A DNA stretch of 56,051 nucleotides, from the NCBI GenBank assembly GCA_028870665.1, contig JAGWPB010000009.1, forward strand, positions 1 through 56,051. The letters run 5' to 3'. This DNA comes from Lysobacteraceae bacterium (GTDB taxonomy: Bacteria; Pseudomonadota; Gammaproteobacteria; Xanthomonadales; Rhodanobacteraceae). Shown in pieces: positions 8,663 through 16,388 of this stretch (position 1 is its first letter; every line of letters begins with the position of its first letter). The notes under the pieces were generated by a model. That model searched no databases and was not told the DNA's origin. It saw only the letters and a list, made by a program, of their open reading frames with translations. The translations under genes and the position numbers were made by a program.

Positions 8663-9709
8663 ATGGGACGCGGAGTGCGTTGGTCCGAGCGCTGGTTCCA
8701 GCGCGCGCTGTGGCTGGTGGCGGCGCTGTTCGCGCTGTTTCTCAATGGCCTCGGCGGGCTGATCGTCAACGATCTGCCGCGGGTCGAGAGCGCGCTGACG
8801 CGCGAGCAGTTCATCGACCCGCAGGCGCTGGCGCGCATCCGCGCCGCGCAGCAGTCGCAGCAGGACGCGCTGCAGGCTGATGCCGACGCGCTGCAGCAGG
8901 CGCGACTGCAGTTCAAGGTGGCGCAGAGCAACACCGCCGCCGCGATGCAGACCTTCTCCAACTGGCTGGCGACGCGGCACGCCACCGCGCAGGCGGCGCA
9001 GGATCCGGAGCTGGTCCGGCGCACGCAGGAGCTGGACGCGCTCAAGGCCACCGAGCTGGCGGCGCGGCAGCGCACGCTGACGCTGCAGCAGCAGGTGCTG
9101 CAGCTCCGGCAATCGATGGAGGACAGCCAGCGTCAGCTGGGCCGATTGCAAGACAGCGCCGATGTCCGCCTGCGCGCCGCGCGGCGGCATCGCGAGCTGG
9201 TGGTGTTCCTGTACCGGCTCGTGCTGCTGCTGCCGCTGCTGCTGCTCGCGGCGTGGCTGTTCGCGCGCAAGCGCGGCAGCGTGTACTGGCCGTTCGTGTG
9301 GGGCTTCATCTTCTTTGCCCTGTTCGCGTTTTTCGTCGAGCTGGTGCCGTACCTGCCCAGCTACGGCGGCTACGTGCGCTACCTGGTCGGCATCCTGCTG
9401 ACGGTAGTGATCGGCGTGTACGCGATCCGCGCCCTGCAGCGCTATCTCGAACGCCAGCGCGCGCAGGAACAGATGCCGGACCCGCAGCGGCGCGAGCAGC
9501 TCAGCTACGACCTGGTGCTGACGCGGCTGGCGAAGAAAGTCTGCCCGGGCTGCGAGCGGACCATCGATCCCGGCGCCGGCGGCAGCAATTTCTGCGAGCA
9601 TTGCGGCATCGGCCTGTTCGACACCTGCGGACAATGTCACACGCGCAAGAGCGCCTTCGTCCATTTCTGTCCCGGCTGCGGGGCACCCGCGCAGCCGCCC
9701 GCCCGTTGA
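8663..9709 (+). CDS. Membrane protein with periplasmic coiled coil and C-terminal zinc ribbons
   Basis: The 348 residues form a clear architecture: a transmembrane helix at about 15-35, a long Gln/Ala-rich coiled coil (about 50-175), three further hydrophobic segments (about 178-260), and a cytoplasmic tail with four CxxC-type knuckles (CPGCERT, FCEHCG, CGQCH, CPGCGAP) forming a double zinc ribbon. Homologues in Xanthomonadaceae and pseudomonads are often mislabelled serine endopeptidase; no catalytic triad is visible here. The domain layout suggests a sensor or scaffold that couples a periplasmic or membrane event to the cytosol, but this is inference. The ATG at 8663 follows GGGGAGATCCATCC. 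It stands 27 bases upstream of the small basic protein gene and may form a unit with it. Confidence 0.7.
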   Translation: MGRGVRWSERWFQRALWLVAALFALFLNGLGGLIVNDLPRVESALTREQFIDPQALARIRAAQQSQQDALQADADALQQARLQFKVAQSNTAAAMQTFSNWLATRHATAQAAQDPELVRRTQELDALKATELAARQRTLTLQQQVLQLRQSMEDSQRQLGRLQDSADVRLRAARRHRELVVFLYRLVLLLPLLLLAAWLFARKRGSVYWPFVWGFIFFALFAFFVELVPYLPSYGGYVRYLVGILLTVVIGVYAIRALQRYLERQRAQEQMPDPQRREQLSYDLVLTRLAKKVCPGCERTIDPGAGGSNFCEHCGIGLFDTCGQCHTRKSAFVHFCPGCGAPAQPPAR

Positions 9710-9736
9710 TCCACCCCGTCACGAGGAGCACGCGCC

Positions 9737-9853
9737 ATGAGCAAGGGCATGAACCAGAAGAAGGACACCAAGAAAAAGCCGCTGAAGACGCTGAAGGAAA
9801 AGCGTGCGGAGAAGCACGCCAAGAGCGAAGGCAAGACCTTCATGCCCAAGTGA
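9737..9853 (+). CDS. Small, highly basic conserved protein (38 residues)
   Basis: The frame begins ATG at 9737, preceded by the ribosome site AGGAG at 9723-9727, and encodes 38 residues of which about 14 are Lys/Arg. It contains MNQKKDTKKKPLKTLKEKR, close to a short Lys-rich protein found across gammaproteobacteria with an invariant QKKDTKK start. No hydrophobic segment or domain is present, so it may be a nucleic-acid- or ribosome-associated peptide; this is inference. It is easily missed by gene callers because of its length. Confidence 0.65.
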   Translation: MSKGMNQKKDTKKKPLKTLKEKRAEKHAKSEGKTFMPK

Positions 9854-9951
9854 GCGGGCGTGGTGCGCGCGGCGCACGGCGAGGGCGTTCGCGGCCGGCA
9901 TGCTGACGACGCGCTGCGCGCGGCCCGGCGCGCCGCCGCGATGACCGCGCC

Positions 9952-11142
9952 ATGAGCGCGGCGGACCTGGAGGCGGACGTCGCCATCATCGGCGGCGGCG
10001 CGGCCGGGTTGATGTGCGCCATCGTGGCCGGCCGTCGCGGCCGCCGCGTGCGGGTGATCGAGCACGCCGAGCGCGTCGGCAAGAAGATCCTGATGTCCGG
10101 CGGCGGGCGCTGCAATTTCACCAACACCGGCACCACGGCCGCCAACTTCATCTCGGCCAATCCGCACTTCTGCAAGTCGGCGCTGGCACGCTACACGCCG
10201 GGCGATTTCATCGCCCTGGTCGATCACCACGGCATCGCCTGGCACGAGAAGGAACTCGGGCAGCTGTTCTGCGACGACTCGTCCAAGCCGATCGTGCGCA
10301 TGCTGCTGGACGAATGCGTGGCGGCCGGCGTGCGCATCGAGACCCGCTGCAGCGTCGAAGACGTGCAGCACCGCGACGGCGGTTTCGTGCTGGCCACGAC
10401 CTCGGGTGCAGTACGCGCCGCATCGCTGGTGGTGGCGACCGGCGGCCTGTCGATCCCGAGCATGGGTGCCAGCGGTTACGGCTATGCGCTGGCGCGGCAA
10501 TTCGGCCATGCCGTGCGACCGACGCGCGCCGGACTGGTGCCGCTGACGCTGAGCGGCACGCACCAGCAGCACTATCAGGATCTCAGCGGCGTGGCGCTGC
10601 CGGTGGAGGCGCACTGCAACGGCCAGCGTTTTCGTGGCGGCCTGCTGGTCACCCATCGCGGCATCAGCGGTCCGGCGATCCTGCAGATCGCCTCGTACTG
10701 GCAGCCGGGCGACGACCTGCGCCTGAATCTGTTGCCGGACCGCGACGCGTTCGAAGTTCTGCATGCGCAGCAGCGCGCGCATCCCGATGCCGAGCTGCGC
10801 ACCGCGATGGCCGAGCTGCTGCCGCGACGGCTGGCGCAGCGGCTGTGCGAGATCGGCGTGTCCAGCCGGCCGCTGCGCCAGTACCGCGAGGCCGAATTGC
10901 GCGCCGTCGCCGCGCAGCTGGAGTCCTGGCCGCTGGTGGCCAGCGGCACCGAGGGCTACCGTACCGCCGAGGTCACCCTGGGCGGCGTCGACACCGATGC
11001 GCTGTCGTCGACCACGCTGGAATCGCGCCGCGTGCCGGGGCTGTACTTCATCGGCGAGGTGGTGGACGTCAGCGGTCATCTCGGCGGCTACAACTTCCAG
11101 TGGGCGTGGGCTTCGGGGCACGCCGCAGGTGAAGTCGCCTGA
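9952..11142 (+). CDS. HI0933/BaiN-family FAD-dependent oxidoreductase
   Basis: The 396-residue flavoprotein starts with a Rossmann dinucleotide fold (VAIIGGGAAGLMCAI) and then the family signature VGKKILMSGGGRCNFTN. The C-terminal FAD-binding motif GLYFIGEVVDVSGHLGGYN followed by FQWAWASGHAAG is also diagnostic. Members include BaiN of bile-acid metabolism and many uncharacterised cytosolic flavoproteins annotated as NAD(P)/FAD-dependent oxidoreductases; the physiological substrate is unknown here. The start ATG at 9952 is chosen because it leads directly into the nucleotide fold. There is no obvious partner gene. The downstream repeat region shows that the transcription unit probably ends here. 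Confidence 0.93.
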   Translation: MSAADLEADVAIIGGGAAGLMCAIVAGRRGRRVRVIEHAERVGKKILMSGGGRCNFTNTGTTAANFISANPHFCKSALARYTPGDFIALVDHHGIAWHEKELGQLFCDDSSKPIVRMLLDECVAAGVRIETRCSVEDVQHRDGGFVLATTSGAVRAASLVVATGGLSIPSMGASGYGYALARQFGHAVRPTRAGLVPLTLSGTHQQHYQDLSGVALPVEAHCNGQRFRGGLLVTHRGISGPAILQIASYWQPGDDLRLNLLPDRDAFEVLHAQQRAHPDAELRTAMAELLPRRLAQRLCEIGVSSRPLRQYREAELRAVAAQLESWPLVASGTEGYRTAEVTLGGVDTDALSSTTLESRRVPGLYFIGEVVDVSGHLGGYNFQWAWASGHAAGEVA

Positions 11143-11554
11143 TGCCGCGTCGCGTTCCATCGATGCGATGAGCAGCCCGGATCGAGTCCCACGGGGCGCG
11201 ATCCGGGGCCATCGTCACGCGCCGCGTCGTCGCGGGCTTGTTTCCGGATCCCGCTGCGCTGGGTGAAAGCCGGATGCTGCGCTGCGCTCGGAAAGGCCCG
11301 GGGGCGTTGCATCCGGGCGACGCGGTGTTCGGGCTTGATCGCGCGGGTTTGAGCGATGGCAAAGCCACGCCTGCGCCCCTCTCCCGCCGGAGACGACCAA
11401 CGCGACCGAAGGAAGTCCAGAGGAGAAGTCCCCAAGGGACGACCAACGCGACCGAAGGAAGTCCAGAGGAGAAGTCCCCAAGGGACGACCAACGCGACCG
11501 AAGGAAATCCAGAGGAGAAGCCCCCAAGGGGCGGCCAACGGAAGCCCCGAAAGT
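11143..11554. other. Intergenic region dominated by a tandem repeat
   Basis: The convergent genes on either side (flavoprotein and GIY-YIG) leave a 412-base gap. The first 250 bases are GC-rich without a supported frame. From 11392 a 46-bp tandem repeat begins. Open frames that cross this region on the minus strand only reflect the repeat, which shifts frame at every copy because 46 is not divisible by three. Confidence 0.7.
11392..11543. repeat. Three-copy 46-bp tandem repeat with internal hairpin
   Basis: Copies lie at 11392-11437, 11438-11483 and 11484-11529, followed by a decayed partial fourth. Units 1 and 2 appear identical; unit 3 differs in a few positions. Each copy carries a 5-bp stem with a CAA loop that spans the unit boundary: GTCCC-CAA-GGGAC at 11428-11440 and 11474-11486, and GCCCC-CAA-GGGGC at 11520-11532. 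The third hairpin therefore has both sides of one base pair changed together (T-A to C-G). Confidence 0.85.
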
Positions 11555-11815
11555 CTAGGGTGAGGGCGCGGCCTTTGCCGCGCACAGCGCGCGCTTGGCC
11601 GTGGGCGACAGCTGCTTGATCGCGTACTCGGCCTTCAGCGCGGCCGAGCGGTCGGGATATTCAAACCGCGCCAGCAGCCGTGCCGGCGGATGCGCGCGGG
11701 TGTAGCGCGCGCCCTTGCCGCGGGCGTGCGCGGCGTAGCGTGCCTCGACATCGACGGCGATGCCGGTGTACAGGCTGCCGTCGCTGCATTCGATCAGATA
11801 GACGAACCAGGCCAT
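11555..11815 (-). CDS. GIY-YIG domain nuclease-family protein (YhbQ-like)
   Basis: The 86 residues form a single GIY-YIG domain: FVYLIECSDGSLYTGIAVDVEAR holds the GIY/YIG core in the form VYLIE...LYTG, followed by the arginine-containing helix and the EYAIKQLSP segment that carries the metal-binding Glu. These small stand-alone members (YhbQ/UPF0213) have weak or undefined nuclease activity and an uncertain role in DNA repair. The ATG at 11815 lies 17 bases after the YkgJ-like gene, indicating an operon of EamA-YkgJ-GIY-YIG on the minus strand. Its stop (TAG, 11555-11557) comes directly next to the tandem repeat. Confidence 0.9.
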   Translation of the reverse strand: MAWFVYLIECSDGSLYTGIAVDVEARYAAHARGKGARYTRAHPPARLLARFEYPDRSAALKAEYAIKQLSPTAKRALCAAKAAPSP

Positions 11816-11832
11816 GCGCTGCGCCCCGCGGA

Positions 11833-12144
11833 TCAGGCCAGGCTCGCGGCGATACGGCGCCAGCTCGCGCGTTCGGCGCGGCAGTCGCTGCCGCCCATCG
11901 CGAACTCGCGGCAGGCTTGCGGGCGGTGCGCATGGATCGTGCAGCGCAGGCTGTCGCGGTCGAGCGCCACGCACCAGCCGTCGTCGAGCCGGCGCATCAC
12001 CTCCATGCCGTGCGCGTCGATGGCGATCAGCGACTCGGGCACGTCGTCGTCCGCCATCACCAGCACGGTCAGCTGGCAGCAGCAGGCCTGGCAGCGGCTG
12101 CAATGAATCGCGGCGGAATCTTCAGGTGCAGCGGCGTGCGGCAT
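11833..12144 (-). CDS. YkgJ family cysteine cluster protein
   Basis: The product of about 103 residues contains the cysteine pattern CSRCQACC near the N-terminus, a middle C-V-A-L-D and C-T-I-H-x-x-R-P-x-x-C-R-E-F, and a late C. This is the zinc- or iron-chelating YkgJ (UPF0153) signature. Function is not established for the family; a metal-binding role is inferred. The ATG at 12144 is preferred over a GTG at 12150. It is the middle gene of the minus-strand trio, 41 bases behind EamA and 17 bases ahead of the GIY-YIG gene. Confidence 0.85.
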   Translation of the reverse strand: MPHAAAPEDSAAIHCSRCQACCCQLTVLVMADDDVPESLIAIDAHGMEVMRRLDDGWCVALDRDSLRCTIHAHRPQACREFAMGGSDCRAERASWRRIAASLA

Positions 12145-12184
12145 GCGCACAGTGTCCCACAGCAGGCCGAGGCGCTGATCCAGG

Positions 12185-13114
12185 CTAGTCCGCCACGCCC
12201 TTGGCTTCGGCGGTGGCCAGCAGCTCCGGTTGCGACTCGTGCGGCAGCCTGCGCGCCAGCAGCGGATGCGCGAACACCGCCGCGAGAATGATCGCGACGC
12301 CGAGATAGAAGCGCGGCTCCAGCACGCGCTGCTCGTGCAGCAGCAGGACCGCCAGCACGATCGCGTAGACCGGCTCGAGGTTGGTGATCAACTGCATGCT
12401 GAAGGCGCTGACACGGCGCAGCGCCACCAGTGCCAGCGAGAACGGCAGCAGCGTGCAGGCGAAGGCCAGCAGCGCCAACAGGATCGCATCGTGCAGATCG
12501 GGCAGCGGGAACGTTGCGCCCGCATGCGGCAGCAGCGGCGCCAGCAGGGTGAGAAAAGCCGCGCCGGCGCCCAGTTCCAGCGCGGTCACCGCCAGCGGCT
12601 CGGCGTGTTCGACGAAGCGCTTGTTGAGCGCGCTGAACACCGCCACGAACAGCGCCGACAGCACGCCCACCGCCACGCCGAGGCGCATGCCCGAGGGCAC
12701 GCCGTCCACCACCAGCGCCACCCCGGGCACGATCGCCACCGCCAGCAGCAGCTCGCGCGGATCGAAGCGGCGGCGCGCGATCCACGGCTCGACCACGGCC
12801 AGGAACACCGGCGCGATGGCGATGCAGGTCGCCGCCACCGAGGCGTTGGCCAGCTTGATCGCGCCGTAGAACGTCAGCCAATGCAGCGCCACCAGCACGC
12901 CGATGCCGGCGTAGGCCAGGCGCAGCCGCGCCGTCATCGCCGCCAGCGCGCGCCACACCCGCGGCACCAGCAGCAGCGAGGCGCTGACCAGCAGCATGCG
13001 CCACCACACCAGCGGCAGCGCCGCCAGCGTAATGAGTTTTCCGAGAATGGCGGTGAAGCCCCACAGCAGAACGCAGAAGTGGATCTGCAGGCGGGCCTTG
13101 GCGGTGGGTGACAT
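12185..13114 (-). CDS. EamA-family (drug/metabolite transporter) permease
   Basis: The 309-residue protein has ten hydrophobic segments in two EamA repeats. The first repeat opens with IHFCVLLWGFTAILGKLI and contains the WWRML and ALHWLTFYGAIKLAN motifs. The second opens with the VFSALNKRF segment and contains SLALVALRRVSAFSMQLITNLEPVYA, all typical of DMT-superfamily exporters. It acts in the inner membrane. The substrate cannot be read from sequence; amino acids or metabolites are common. The ATG at 13114 starts the three-gene minus-strand operon. No regulator is adjacent. Confidence 0.92.
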   Translation of the reverse strand: MSPTAKARLQIHFCVLLWGFTAILGKLITLAALPLVWWRMLLVSASLLLVPRVWRALAAMTARLRLAYAGIGVLVALHWLTFYGAIKLANASVAATCIAIAPVFLAVVEPWIARRRFDPRELLLAVAIVPGVALVVDGVPSGMRLGVAVGVLSALFVAVFSALNKRFVEHAEPLAVTALELGAGAAFLTLLAPLLPHAGATFPLPDLHDAILLALLAFACTLLPFSLALVALRRVSAFSMQLITNLEPVYAIVLAVLLLHEQRVLEPRFYLGVAIILAAVFAHPLLARRLPHESQPELLATAEAKGVAD

Positions 13115-13769
13115 GGTCGTACAGGGTACTGGGGCCGGCTAGCGTGCGGGCTTTTGCGCCGACTGGGAAGGGGGTCGATGGCGTTGCGCGCGGCGGCGCG
13201 CCGGCGGTTCCATCCGGCGCGGCGCGACGGCAAGGCCGCGCCAGGGGGGGCGAGGTACCGATCCGGTTCAAGCGGACGCCTGCGCCAGGACCGGTGCTCG
13301 TGATGGTTCCGCGGCATGGATCGATCGAAGTGGTGCGAATCGTGGACGCGGACGGCGTTTGGCTCAGCCTGTCTTTTGGAGCCGCGCCAACGTTCGTTGA
13401 TCGTCCGGGCACCAGCGCGCTGCCTCCGTCCTTCCCACGAACGCTGCGACGCGCGCCCGGCATCCGGCAACTGCTTATCAAGGGGAAGACCGATGTTGTC
13501 CCCTTCGACCCGGCTTGATGCGCGTCCCTGGTGATGAGGCGTCCAACGATACGGTTGCGGCATGTTCGATGGTGCACACAGGACGGGCGCCGGCTTCTTC
13601 CGGGCCTCCCGCGGGTGCCTTGCTGGTGTGCGCGGCACTGGCCGGTGCATCGGTCAATGCCCTGCGCCTCGCAGCCTGCGCGCGGTTGCATCTCCGGATC
13701 GGCGATACTTGCCGAAACCTGACGATCGCCGCGCGCGGTCGCACCGGGGTCGCTACAGGGGAGCCTGCC
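13115..13769. other. Long intergenic region, no supported gene
   Basis: This 655-base stretch lies between the divergent EamA and GAF-receptor genes. A 136-codon plus-strand frame (13108-13518) and several minus-strand frames exist, but none shows a domain, a ribosome site or plausible composition. Base composition drops locally below that of the flanking genes around 13300-13550, which might reflect a decayed gene. An inverted repeat AAGGGGA (13480-13486) / TCCCCTT (13499-13505) is present. Promoters for both neighbours should be here but none could be assigned. Confidence 0.5.
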
Positions 13770-15575
13770 ATGCAACGCCGTTACGGGCTGTTGATCCTGC
13801 TCTCGGCTGTGATCGTGCTGGCCGGTGGATACCGTGGTTTCAGGCTATTCCATCACTCTGGGCTGCCGTTCGCAGTGCAGTTCATCGATGCCCATGCCGG
13901 AGTCATCGAGCCGGTGGCCGGCATTCCGTTGCCGGCGGCCCTGCACGCCGGCGACCGCATTGATCTGGCGGCCCAGCCGCGCTCGACCCGCATCGCAATC
14001 ATCGCAAACATCCCCCAGGGACGGACTTATGCGTTCGTGACCGGTCACGGTGGTGCTGTCGTCACCCTCCCGGTCACGAGCGTCAGCTGGAATGCCAAAC
14101 CGGGTCTCCCGGCGGCGCCATGGGCCGGTTTCTGTTTCACTGCGCTCCTGAGCATGATTGCGCTGCTCGCCGTGTGGCGCGGCCGGGACCGCGCGGCTGC
14201 AGGGCTGACGCTCTGGACCATCGCGAATCTGACCAGCCTGGCCACTGGCGCCGTAGCCTCCGACGGCATGGTGGGGCTCGGTCTCATGCTGGGGGAGTGG
14301 GCCCTGTTCCTGCTCGCGCGGGTCGGCTTTTACGTGATGGCGGAGTCCATGGCGGGCCCCGCGATCACCCCGCGGGCGAAGGCATGGTGGCGCGCGAGCT
14401 TTCTCCTGCTGCTCGGGCTGGGGGCCATCCAGTCGCTGGGTGGACCGCTTGCCTACGTGGCCACCGGCTGGGCGGAGCTGTTGCGGCCCGCGTACGGCTT
14501 CGCCTTGACCACCAGTTATCTGGTTCCGGTGACACTCCTGTTCGTCAGCTATCGCCGCGCCGAGGCCACCCGGCGGCTGCGGCTGCGCTGGATGCTGGGC
14601 AGCAGCGCGGTGTTCGTCGCGGGCGTTTTCATAGGCAACACATCGATCCTGGGTGGGTTGGCTTCACTGAACACGGCGCAAATCATGTTCACGATAGCCT
14701 TGGTTGGCTTCCTGTACGCGATCCTGCGCCACCGGGTGGTGGACTTCACCGTGGTCCTGAATCACGCGCTGGTGTATGCGGCGACCACCAGTTTCGTGCT
14801 GGGTCTGTTTGCCCTGTTCGAGAGCCTGATCGAGCGCACCGCGCTCGGTCATGGCGCCAGCCTGCTGCTGGAGCTCGCCGTGCCGCTGGGTCTTGGCGTG
14901 TCCCTGAGCACCGTGCACCGGCGCATCGACAGCGCGGTCGAGCGGTTCGTGTTCCGGCGCCAGTACCGCGAGGAGGTCGCGCTGCGCGGCTTCGCCAGGG
15001 AATGCGCCTTCGTCACCCAGTCGCAGAACCTGCTGGATCTGACCGTGGACCAGATCCGCCTCCACGTCGGCACGCCCTGGGTGGCGCTGTACGAGCACAC
15101 CGCGGACGGCTATGTCCGCGTGCGCCAGCGCGGCAGCCACGACCTGCCGGCGCAGGTGGACGCCGATGACCTGACCCTGGTCAAGCTGCGCACGCACGAC
15201 ACCGGGGTCGACCTGCACGACACCCCGAGCCAGCTGGGCCGGGATGGTCATGCCTTCCCGCTGCGCGTGCGCGGCAGCCTGCTGGGCGTCTTGCTGGTCG
15301 GCCCGCGTCCGGGTGAGCACTATGCGGCCGAGGAGCGCGAATTGCTGGGGCATGTCGCTCATGAGGTGGGCGCGGCCCTGTTCGCGTTGCGCGCGCAGGC
15401 CACGGAGGAACAGCTGAGTGCGGTGCGTGCGCAGGCCCAGGCCAGCGAAGCCATGCTCAACGACGTGCGTGCCCAAGCGGAGGCACGTGTACTGGCGATT
15501 GAAGAACGCGCCCGCGCCAGTGAGGCTTTGCTCTTGCAGTTGCTGCCTGCAGCGGGCTCCACGGCCCAGTCATGA
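13770..15575 (+). CDS. Polytopic membrane receptor with C-terminal GAF domain, no kinase domain
   Basis: The start ATG at 13770 follows AGGGGAG and gives 601 residues. A first transmembrane helix (about 7-23) leads into a roughly 90-residue extracytoplasmic segment that has a PDZ-like feel (VIEPVAGIPLPAALHAGDRI). Seven or more hydrophobic helices follow (about 115-385). After an arginine-rich linker comes a GAF-like domain (about 405-545: FVTQSQNLLDLTVDQIRLHVGTPWVALYEH through LLGVLLVGPRPGEHY), then a C-terminal coiled coil rich in Ala, Glu and Arg. No HisKA, HATPase, GGDEF, EAL or receiver follows, so it is a sensor without a visible output module. It may signal by protein contact through the coiled coil. 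The extension of the open frame upstream to 13515 is not supported. Confidence 0.72.
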   Translation: MQRRYGLLILLSAVIVLAGGYRGFRLFHHSGLPFAVQFIDAHAGVIEPVAGIPLPAALHAGDRIDLAAQPRSTRIAIIANIPQGRTYAFVTGHGGAVVTLPVTSVSWNAKPGLPAAPWAGFCFTALLSMIALLAVWRGRDRAAAGLTLWTIANLTSLATGAVASDGMVGLGLMLGEWALFLLARVGFYVMAESMAGPAITPRAKAWWRASFLLLLGLGAIQSLGGPLAYVATGWAELLRPAYGFALTTSYLVPVTLLFVSYRRAEATRRLRLRWMLGSSAVFVAGVFIGNTSILGGLASLNTAQIMFTIALVGFLYAILRHRVVDFTVVLNHALVYAATTSFVLGLFALFESLIERTALGHGASLLLELAVPLGLGVSLSTVHRRIDSAVERFVFRRQYREEVALRGFARECAFVTQSQNLLDLTVDQIRLHVGTPWVALYEHTADGYVRVRQRGSHDLPAQVDADDLTLVKLRTHDTGVDLHDTPSQLGRDGHAFPLRVRGSLLGVLLVGPRPGEHYAAEERELLGHVAHEVGAALFALRAQATEEQLSAVRAQAQASEAMLNDVRAQAEARVLAIEERARASEALLLQLLPAAGSTAQS

Positions 15576-15807
15576 CAGGCGCCTCGCGCTTGCGAATCGC
15601 AGGCGGTGGCTGAGCGGCCGCTCCGGGCCGGGCAGCGCCCGAGCTGGTGGAACTCGCGCGCGAGATCTGCAGCGGACGCCATGCCGGGAACGGGGTCAGG
15701 TTCACTTCCATGGTCGCATCGCGGGTATCTACCTACCCCGCACGTCGCGCCGCCGCGCTGTAAGTGAACCTGACCCCGTTGTGGTCGCGAGCGGCGGGCC
15801 GCACGGT
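15576..15807. other. Intergenic region carrying a REP/MITE-like element
   Basis: The receptor and cupin genes are convergent. The segment between them holds the long inverted repeat listed at 15689-15780 and no credible gene. A minus-strand frame at 15457-15711 is only a chance frame through this repeat. Confidence 0.7.
15689..15780. mobile_element. REP/MITE-like element with perfect 19-bp terminal inverted repeats
   Basis: The left end AACGGGGTCAGGTTCACTT (15689-15707) is the exact reverse complement of the right end AAGTGAACCTGACCCCGTT (15762-15780). Between them GCGGGTA and TACCCCGC (15721-15741) form a second small hairpin with one bulge. The ends resemble the GGGGTCAG-type palindromes mobilised by REP-associated tyrosine transposases (RAYT, Y1_Tnp) in Xanthomonadales. 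No transposase is in the window, so it would move in trans. Confidence 0.7.
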
Positions 15808-16263
15808 TCAGTACGGCGTGCCGTCGCGATGCGTGTAATGCCGGGCGCCGCGCGGCCGGTCGAGATCGATGTCGGGGTAGTGCGCGCCGTCGCCGTCGGG
15901 ATTGCGCGTGCCCACCTCCAGGATCAGCGCTTCGCGCCCGCTGCGGTTCTGCAGGTGGTGCGCATCCGCCACGCCGGCCTTGAAGCCGGCGCAGTCGCCG
16001 GCATGCAGCAGCTCCTCGCCGGCGTCGGTGACCAGCACCACCTCGCCCTCCAGCACGTGGATGAACTCGTCCTCGGTCTCGTGCCAGTGGCGCTGGCTGG
16101 ACCACTGGCCCGCGGGCAGGCGCAGCAGATTGACGCCGAACTGGTCCAGGCCGGCGGCGTCGCCCAGCTGCCGGCGGCAGCGGTCGCGGCAGGGCCGATC
16201 GTAGGGTGGCGGATAGCCGGTGCCGCGCCGGAGCGGGGCGGTGTCGAGGTTGATCTTGGCCAT
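15808..16263 (-). CDS. Cupin domain-containing protein
   Basis: The 151-residue protein has one cupin barrel. Motif 1 reads RHWHETEDEFIHVLEGEV, giving two His and a Glu metal ligand, and motif 2 continues GDCAGFKAGVADAHHLQN with the last His. The following NRSGREALILEVGTRNP and the DGDGAHYPDIDL segments match a widely distributed bacterial cupin whose function is unknown; a sugar-binding or dioxygenase role is possible. ATG at 16263 gives MAKINLDTAP, the usual beginning. The REP-like element lies directly downstream. Confidence 0.85.
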   Translation of the reverse strand: MAKINLDTAPLRRGTGYPPPYDRPCRDRCRRQLGDAAGLDQFGVNLLRLPAGQWSSQRHWHETEDEFIHVLEGEVVLVTDAGEELLHAGDCAGFKAGVADAHHLQNRSGREALILEVGTRNPDGDGAHYPDIDLDRPRGARHYTHRDGTPY

Positions 16264-16388
16264 GCGCGGGCGCTCGATGGAGAACCGCGCCAAGCGTAGC
16301 AAGGTCGGCGCCGGCTTCGGGATGCGCGACGGCGCGGCCGGCTGGCAATCCCGCGCGATGTCTCGCCCGCCGGATCGCCGGGATCGGA

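Noticed and set aside
11392..11543. CRISPR array
   Set aside because: The 46-bp units are directly adjacent with no variable spacers and no cas genes are nearby.
11069..11585. Minus-strand frames with repeated GLLLWTSFGRVGR-like segments
   Set aside because: They arise from translating the 46-bp tandem repeat in different frames; there is no start signal or conserved protein.
13108..13518. A 136-codon plus-strand frame between EamA and the receptor
   Set aside because: It starts inside the EamA start region, lacks a ribosome site and shows no domain.
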